Origin: Phoronis australis
Lineage: Eukaryota > Phoronida > Phoronidae
Direction: 5' to 3'
Assembly (NCBI GenBank): GCA_002633005.1
Contig: NMRA01000188.1
Coordinates: 294,921 to 358,920, forward strand
Length of the DNA stretch: 64,000 nt
Positions 25,801 through 34,800 of the stretch are shown in pieces. The notes beneath the pieces were generated by a model, which worked only from the letters and a program-made list of their open reading frames with translations, was not told where the DNA came from and did not search any database. Numbering within the stretch: position 1 is the stretch's first letter; the number at the start of each line of letters is the position of its first letter. Made by a program: the position numbers and the translations under genes.

Positions 25801-28800
25801 GCAATTTTTTGTGGTAGTCATTGTCTCGTGAGTGACCAGTGTCAATATGAAGGCAATCCAATCTTTAGTGTTTCCATGTGTTACTTGTTTCCAGTGCAAC
25901 TCACAACGATGAGATGTGTAACTTTTACGTGATGTACTATACGGACGCTGACAAGGGCAAGACGTTCTACGACTGCTGGGGTGACCGCCTGAAGGGCTCG
26001 TACAAGTTCCCGGCTGGATCGGACACTCCACTGCCACCCAACCCACTCTTGAAGCACCATCACCACCATCATGGCGGTGGTGGTGGTGATCATGATGGTG
26101 GCGGTGTTGATGCCCACAATGTAGGCCATGTTACTGGTGGCAAAGTGAAGACGGACGACAGTAGCTTGTTAGGTAAATATAAGGCTCTCTTGGCTAAGAA
26201 GCATTTCAGAATCAAGCGTAGGTCACGTCATTACAGCAGTAAGTATGCAGGTGGCGCTAGTGACAGTGGTGGACTTAGCGGGTACAGAGGTGCATCAAGC
26301 CGCGCCAGAAGACCACCAGATGATGAGGGGTATTATTACTACCACAATGTTGAAAATCAGCGCAACCGAGCGCACCACTTGGCACCGAGCATGCAATCGA
26401 GGCCATACAATGCAAGGGAGGACGGAGATGACACGCATGTCGGACGCAGTAGGCCGGACGGAGAGACTGATGAACGGCGAGTGCGACCCCCAACATGGTC
26501 TGGACGGTACAGCGACCATGAGTATCGGGGGGAGCACAGTGGACCTGTATTGGAGTCACCCCCCGAAGACGATGAGGATGGTGAGCAGGGTGTCCATAGC
26601 GACAGCGAAGCAGAGCTGAATGTGCATGATAATCAGCCTAAACGCCCCTCACAGATGAATGGAGAGGCAATTGAACACAATGGTTTCAGGCCAGCAGATG
26701 GTGTTAGGAGTCACTCGATATTGCCAAAGAAAGGCATTTCCCTGCGGAAGAAACCCAAGCCATCGCATCCGGTGTCAACAGATGGAGAGCCATCTGGTGT
26801 CACGAGTGGCATCGCCAAGGGAAACAGAATGATGGCTGAACAGATGGCCAATCCTGTTGCTCCATCTGGTGGTGGTGGTGTTGGTGGTGGTGGTAGTGAT
26901 GGTGGTGGTCATGTGAAGTCGACGTCTCCTGTGCGAAAGCCGCATAGTAAGTCTGTGAATTGGAAGGTTGCAGTGGGATGATTGCTCTGCCATGCCTGTG
27001 TCATTGATACAACTAACTGACACGTTTAATTTGCATTTTTGTCAGATGTTCCAAGAAATTGCGTATTAGTCACATGTTTGATATTCTAAATGGTCTCCAA
27101 TTATTTTGTTCTTGGCATTAGTGGAGAAAGTTGAGATTCCAATTTTCCATTTTCAAAAACAAAGTTAACCTTTTTATCAAGTTTAAAATTCTGTTTCTTC
27201 TGTTTTTTAAATTATCAAGTTTAGTTCTACTACTGTGAAGTCACAATGAACATAAAGTGATCTAGGTATTGCCATTGCTTTTTTCACCGCTGATGACTTA
27301 TTGTTCCTCAAAACCACAAAAGGAATATTGCCACCTACTTGAACACATTCGCTGAAAAACGAGCGTTGGTGTATTATATTCGTAATAGCGAATAAAAATC
27401 ACAAATATTGGGACTATGGTAGACTGCTGACCCCACCTTTTAACAAAAATTAACACATTTTACATATACACGGATGTGTAACTCTTTTTCAAAATTTCTA
27501 TTTCTGTCTGTTTTCTATTATCACGTAAAACCAGTTTTTCTAAGACATTAGAATGTCATGGCCATTATAGGCATGATGTTATTTGTGTGAAGAATGCTGC
27601 TGTCACAATTTTGCAGTGACATCTGTAGGCAGAGAAGTACAAATAATGTGGCCATCTGTGATGTCTCACCACATAGCTTAGGGATGATATAATGATTAAC
27701 GATATTACTTGTATGTACGCCCCATCAGATTTTTCTTAAGAATATCATAATGGGACCTATTGAATGACTATTCGATTGGATAAAAATCGTTCTTTATTTT
27801 CCATTTGCAAAGTATACGACTGCGTGTGTTTGCATCATTTTTGTGCATTCGTCGGCCAAAGTAATTGCAATGCCCACACTGCAGTTCTAGTGGCCTCAAA
27901 AGTTTTTTTCTCTGCAATGTGCCTCTGGGTTCCTCCCAATTTTCAGACTTGTCTCTTTTACATGACGCAGGCATGCGCACTCGTTCAACTGTGATCCACC
28001 TCACTGGCTGTTGTGACTGTTGACCCTTTTTTCTACACTGTGGAGTAGTTTCAAAATATTGACAAAATCTCGTAATTCACAAGTATTCGGATACTCGCCA
28101 TGTTATCACTCGTAAATTATAAAAGCAAGTTTGAGGAAGAGCAGTCAGTGCTGTTTTGTGGGAAAATTCAACAAAACATTTTTTCAGAACTGTGCCTTGT
28201 TTTTTTGAAGAAAAGGTTTTGTCAAATGTTTTTGAAAATGCATTTTGTTATCTTCTTTTGTTTCTTAATCCTATTTTATTCGTCGCTTCAAACCATTTCT
28301 GAATCGGTTTTAGTCGATTTGCTGTTTACATTCGTTTGTGTTGCCTACCAAACCAGTGTAGTCTGTGCTCAGTCTATAGAATTGCACGTGTGTTGCTTAA
28401 TAGAGCTGTTATAAAACCTCTGTAGAGAATTAACTTTTAATGTAAACCTCTGACTGTAACAAAACTGTTCTCATCTTGTGCCTAACTCTTATCGCATGAT
28501 ATCTGGCTGAGGAAGAACAGGTTGTTTGGTGTTTACTGACACCTGGTGTCAGTTTTGTAAAAAGGAACTACTAAAGCCAAAAATCATGTCTTGCTCTCTC
28601 TCACTTTGCAATCCATGTAAAGTAATGATGAGTGCATTACAGTCTAGAAATGATCTACAGAAATTGTCTCAGTAACTTGCAGTGATGTGTATATTGTCAG
28701 GCCTGCATTTTAGCTTAAGTGGGATTTAATTATTTTTCTGAAGCAGTCATGTGGAGTGTAAAACCAAATTTCACATGATACCCCAGTCGCAATAAGTTGG

Positions 28801-31800
28801 CAAGTCACATCAGCTTAGTTTTTGTGCTGGGCGTGATCACAAGCATGTTACTCATGTGAACCCAGAAATCGCTTCTCTTCTCGATAATAAAGATATTGAG
28901 CAGAAGTCTTCTAAATAAAGAGATTAGTTTCTTTGACAGATGTTTAGTGTTATGCAGTGTTAATTATTAGTTAATTATTAGTTAATTATTAGTTGGGATT
29001 TGTGAGTCTTAACTAACGATATTGAAGTTGAATTGAACTCAGTTGAACTATAGAATGCTGTTATTTTGTTTATATGTAAGTTCTAACTTATGTTTATTAA
29101 GTTCTAAGTGTTAAGTTTATGAGCTAGTACGTAGATGTGTTAGGAAATGGATTACCAGAGGGGATCTTTGATGAGACTGTTTTAGGCCCTGGTCACTGTG
29201 TGTGTGCGCGCTATTGAAACATTATCATGTGTTAGCTTAGTTAAATGACACTCACAGTTGATAAATGTCTTTTCTAAATCTCCAGTAGATGTACTTGAGC
29301 TGTGAGCTGTGCTTGTGTTCATCACCAGCAGCAAACCGAGCAATTTATTCAAAAGTTGTATTTAATTTAGCCTAAGGCTGCTTTTTTGATTTTCACAAAA
29401 TTAAGTGTAGCATGATTGAAACTCCGTCTACGTCTAGCTTTGTCGAAGTTCTGGTGAAAACAGGACGAAAACAGGCGAATAACAACACACCGAAAGTTAT
29501 CCTGAGAGTTTTACTTTGATTGAAAATGCACAGATTTTTGACATGAAGAATTTTCTTCAAAATTTTTGAAAACTTGAGGTACGTTGTACTATTTATTAAC
29601 TTCATGCTCCAGTTCTGATGTTTCTAATTGTGTGTGCTTCGTTTTGTGTTGTTTTGAGTTGAGCCACTGCAGCTGTTAAGCTGTATCTTTGACAGCGTGA
29701 CTGATCCATTGTAGATCTTGTTTCTTTTCTCAGCCAGCTCCTTGGGTGTTTACCTTAAGTTTGTATCAATAATTTGTAGTTTGAATTCACATGATGCAGC
29801 AGTTGTTTTTGGAAAACTCGGATCTTTATCTAGTACTTAAAATAACATTCGAGCTTGTGGTGTTCATTGAATTCTATATAGTCTTTTTGACAAAAATGTC
29901 ACCATTAATGTATTGAGTGTTAGTCATTAAGTTGTTTGTTCTGTTAACGTGTTGATAGTTGCCTCAGAGAAATGAATCTTCTGCCATGTCTCAAGCCTGG
30001 TAGAATTTTTCAGTTTAATTAGGCATTTGGTCTGGAGTCAAAATATTTTTTGTTGGGGTACACTTGGTGCTTGTCAAGTCAATGACTGTGTTTAACAGGG
30101 ACTTTATTGTATTTTATTATAATTAAAGTCAAAAGTGGTCTGTTATTAAGATTTTCCATTGATATCCAGTGTATTAGACTCACGTAATCACCACTATCCA
30201 AAGTTGCCAATCATTCTCCTCAGATATGACTGCAGTAAAGAACTGGCCTAAATTACCCCAAGGATTGAAACTTGGTCAAGTGGCTGGCATAGATACAGAC
30301 TCTAGCGGCCTGGTGTACCTGTTTCACCGCGGGCCTATTGTTTGGGACGGATCGTAAGTACTATGTGAACGCACGCGCGCACTCTTGCTTGATTAGTAAT
30401 CCCTTAACGGGTATAAAATACGGCTGACAAGTGGAATTCTGTGTTGTCAAATTTTCTCCCTAAAATAAAATTTTTCTCTATTACTAGTATGGTTTGCACT
30501 GTGTAGATATCACAGAACTTTACTCAGTAAGATTTCCAGTATTTGTAGCAAAGGAGACTGCCTTTGAAACATGGAAAATGACAATCTTGTGCAAAATAAG
30601 GGGACGACTTAGGAAATAATGTTGTTATCAAACAGTATGCTCACGGATAATTCTTGGACGGGCGTCGTTGGTACATGAACATTTCCATTAATGCACCATA
30701 TTGCTTCACTCCGGCCAGTCGACCCATTAAAACTGAGTCAAACTCATTGCGTTCAAACGCTTATGCAAGGACAATACTGAGCAGCCAATCAAAACTGATG
30801 TCAATGACCATGTCAAGTGTATGACGGAAGGAATTTCGCATATTGTGCCTGCGGATACGATACATATCCCTAAACATTAGTCGGGATTGATTTGTTTGCT
30901 GATTCGTTTAGACCAATCATGAGTCTATGTGTAAGAGAGGTAACATGTGAAATTATGCAAAATCATGCACATTAAAATGCTCCCCAAAATTCAATCCAAA
31001 AGCAACAAACAGAAAATGTCGACGTCACGGTAGATCCTCCAAGCTGTCCCTGAGATTTTAGGCCCAGTGGGTTTGTTGACACATACGTAGACCTCTGTTT
31101 CTAGAAGGTTCGCTACAAGAATAATTGAAAATTGCACAAGTGTCGTTAAAATGGCCACTTGTCTCTCTTCACATGATCATACCTCTGCAAATGTGCAATG
31201 TTATCAGTTTCTGTTAGTTATGCCACGACCTTCTTTGAATGTTTCTGCCAGGTGAAACTTAAAAAGCTCGCATTACTCAGAACTTTGAAAATTCCATAAT
31301 TTTTCACCTGAAATAAAACAAGTTTAAACGTACTACTTAGCAAGAGACTTGACTAATTCTGTCGAAATCAATTTGTGGTAACTGTGTCAAAACTTTTGCG
31401 TAAGATTGAACAATTAAGTAACAAAAAATTCTACAAAATTTTGTTGTTTTTTTTGATGAAAAGGTTCATGTGAAGTTTCATTTTGGAATCTACCAAAAAT
31501 GAACAGTAACTTTGAATTTCTTTTGTATTGAAGACGCAAGTTCCAGATTTTTTACAGATTGTGAAACATATTATGTCTGTTGTTGGCAATTGCCATTGAT
31601 TGTTTCAATCCATATTGTGTTCCAACTATTGAATTTTCTCTCTGTTCCTTTTTCCTAGATCGTTTGACATGCGCAACAATTACCTGAAGATCAAGGACGG
31701 GCCAATCAAACAGAAGACTCTGGTCTCTGTTGACTCCGAAGGCCATCTGGTGGAGAAAGGTGGAGACAACATGTTCTACATGCCACATGGTCTTACCATT

Positions 31801-34800
31801 GACTGCGATGACAACCTCTGGGTCACAGATGTGGCTATGCACCAGGTAAATTAATTTTTTGCAGTTATTTCAGTTGACTGGACCTCAATTTCAACTGCCT
31901 CTTGTGTCATGTAGTTCAGGTTACCTGCTGGCACAAGTTTTGTCCCAACCTTATTATGTTTATAAGTTAATTGTTATAGTTTGAGGTATTTCTAGTTTTG
32001 GTGGAACTAATGAATGTGATTGTTGTAATATGTCCGACGATTTAATGAACTGCTGTGTCCATTTTCAAACTCTTCTGATAGAAAATACATTGTTGATATT
32101 TGAGAAATATGATGAATGTTAAAATTACCCATAATTCAATGTCCTAATCGTGGGAGTCCTAAACTGGTGGAGAATTTTTACCCTAAAGTCCACTCATATT
32201 GTGTTTGTGGCTGATTCTGACCTTGGTATGCTCTGTCCAGGTGTTCAGGTTTCCAAAGGGCAGCGGTAAGCCAGATCTGACTCTTGGAGAGAAATTTGTC
32301 CCTGGCAATGACGAGCATCACTTTTGCAAGCCAACAGATGTCGCGGTACTGAAAAACGGTGATTTTTTCGTGTCGGACGGCTACTGCAACACGAGGGTCG
32401 TGAAGTTCTCCAAGAACGGCACGGTCATTACTCAGTGGGGGTTCAACAAAAACAACCAGGAAGAGAGTAAGTAGAATTCAGGTCACTAGGATGCACGCGA
32501 GGTAGTACCATATTTACCAAGTGGTGTCTGGAGTAACAGAGCATGGATTCCCTGTGACATTGTGACATTCTGTGACAAAACTTGTTTACCTGAAATTTTG
32601 TGACATTTTGTGATATTTTGGGAATTCTGTGACAAAAGGTAATAAATTTTCTGAGCCAAATAGGCTGTTATTGTTTTGTTGGGTTTGCAGTTATTTTGTG
32701 ATGCATCAAGTAGTGGTTCCTGTTTTCATAAATTGTAAAATTATGGACGTCATCAAATATTGGGTCTGGCACATGTGACAAAAGCAAAGTTGATATGACA
32801 TGCATGCACACAGGTAAAAACGCCGTGACAAATGAGACTTCCCTGTGACATTTTTTGAAAATTTCGAGATGTGACATAAGGGGGATCCATTCTCCGCAAC
32901 AAGTATTCATCCAGTAGAGTCTGACCCTCTGACACCCTTGTCCATCACAGTGACTAAGTGTGCTAATGTGTGGTAGCTAATATTTTAGTAGGCTAAAAAA
33001 AGTTTGATATGATTTTAAAAAATATTAATGTGTCAACTCTTAAATTTTAATGTAGGACATAAATAATTCCACTATCATTAGTCGTTCGTTGTCATCATTG
33101 GCTTCCACCTGCTGTTTTCCAGAAGATGGTTTCCCTCCCGCTGGCTCGTTCAACCTGCCCCACGGTCTGGCACTGGATGAGGCTGGTGACACCGTGTGTG
33201 TGGCCGACCGTGAGAATGCTCGCATTCAGTGCTTCGACCTCAATGGCAAGTTCAAGTATCAGCTGCACCGACCAGAGTTTGGTGATTCAGTGTACGCCAT
33301 CGCTCATAGCAACAGCTTCGGTAAGGATTGTAGCCACCACTTGTTTTTAATTTTTTTTTTCACAATGAATCCCCCAATCTTGTGTTTTTATCACATCAAA
33401 TCAAACTTGTCTATTTTTTATTTCTAAATCAAAGGCAATAGACCAATTATACAAAAATGTATTTGTGTTATCTGAAGCAGCTGCAGGCCTTCCTTTTATT
33501 ACAAAAATTTGATTTTATAGTCTACTTACCATTATCAATGTTTTGTATTTTTTCTCAAGTTAGTCTGTAAATTGCATTTATTCTTGGAATGAACTGACAC
33601 GCTTATGATTATTTGTTATCATACTTAACAATTTGGGTTGTCACGCCGAGCTGTTTTATTCGTCGAACATTTTCTCAATCAATAACGAATCGTGAGTTCT
33701 TTCTGAGCCCAGAAAACCCCATCTGCGCAATGATGAAGTTATTATCCTGAATATCTGCCTGAGCTTTTGTTTTGATCTTTGTAAAGAATGTCAGGTGGAG
33801 CATCGCATGTTACCATGGAAAGCAACCAATTCTGATGACCCTGGTGTGCCCCAAACCTTGTTGTATTATGAAATATTGATTATTTAAATCCTGTCTAACT
33901 TTCATTTTGTAATTCTGTTTGTTTGTCTTACTGTCTTTGTATGTTTTTACTGAGGGCCACCATGGAAAGCAGTGAGATCTGATGGGCTACCCACATTGTA
34001 AATAGTCAAGTTGTACATTGTTGTAAGTCTGTGTCAATATGTTTTGTTTTGCAGGTGGAGTGTTGCATGTTGTCACAGGACCTAATAAACCAAGAGGCTT
34101 CTGCCTTGCCATGAACTCTACTGGAGAGATTCTGTCCACATTTGAACCCAAGGAGGTAATGTATTGCTACTTTACACACACAGACACAACAATGACCGAT
34201 TGTTTTCTGATAAAAATGATTGCTTAGACGTAAACTTAACTCCTTCATGTTGTGGTTCGGGTTGAGCCTGTTTCAAGGTCTTCAGTTCTGTGCTTATTTG
34301 ATATCTATGTATTTGTAGCGGTTTGCATTGTTTTTGTTGTGTATCGGTGTTGATCCTCTGCCTCGCTCCCCCCACCCCACCTTCCCACCCCACCTTTCCA
34401 CCCCACCTTCCCACCGCACCTTCCNNNNNNNNNNNNNNNNNNNNNNNNNNNNNNNNNNNNNNNNNNNNNNNNNNNNNNNNNNNNNNNNNNNNNNNNNNNN
34501 NNNNNNNNNNNNNNNNNNNNNNNNNNNNNNNNNNNNNNNNNNNNNNNNNNNNNNNNNNNNNNNNNNNNNNNNNNNNNNNNNNNNNNNNNNNNNNNNNNNN
34601 NNNNNNNNNNNNNNNNNNNNNNNNNNNNNNNNNNNNNNACCTTCCCACCCCACCTTCCCACCTTACATTCCCACCCCACCTTCCCACCCCACCTTCCCAC
34701 TTCATTGCAGTTGAATAAGTTAGAATAAGCTGTTTGCTGTGCTGCACTTTTCTTTCTCATTTCGATATCAACCATTTGGAAAAGTAAAGAGGGAGTGTGA

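Noticed and set aside
26245-26619. 124-codon frame overlapping PAM exon 10
   Set aside because: Alternate-frame shadow of the linker; the exon 10 frame is fixed by homology and splice phase.
34172-34775. Long frames through the n block in PAM intron 15
   Set aside because: Most residues are unknown, and the rest is a 13-bp satellite inside an intron.
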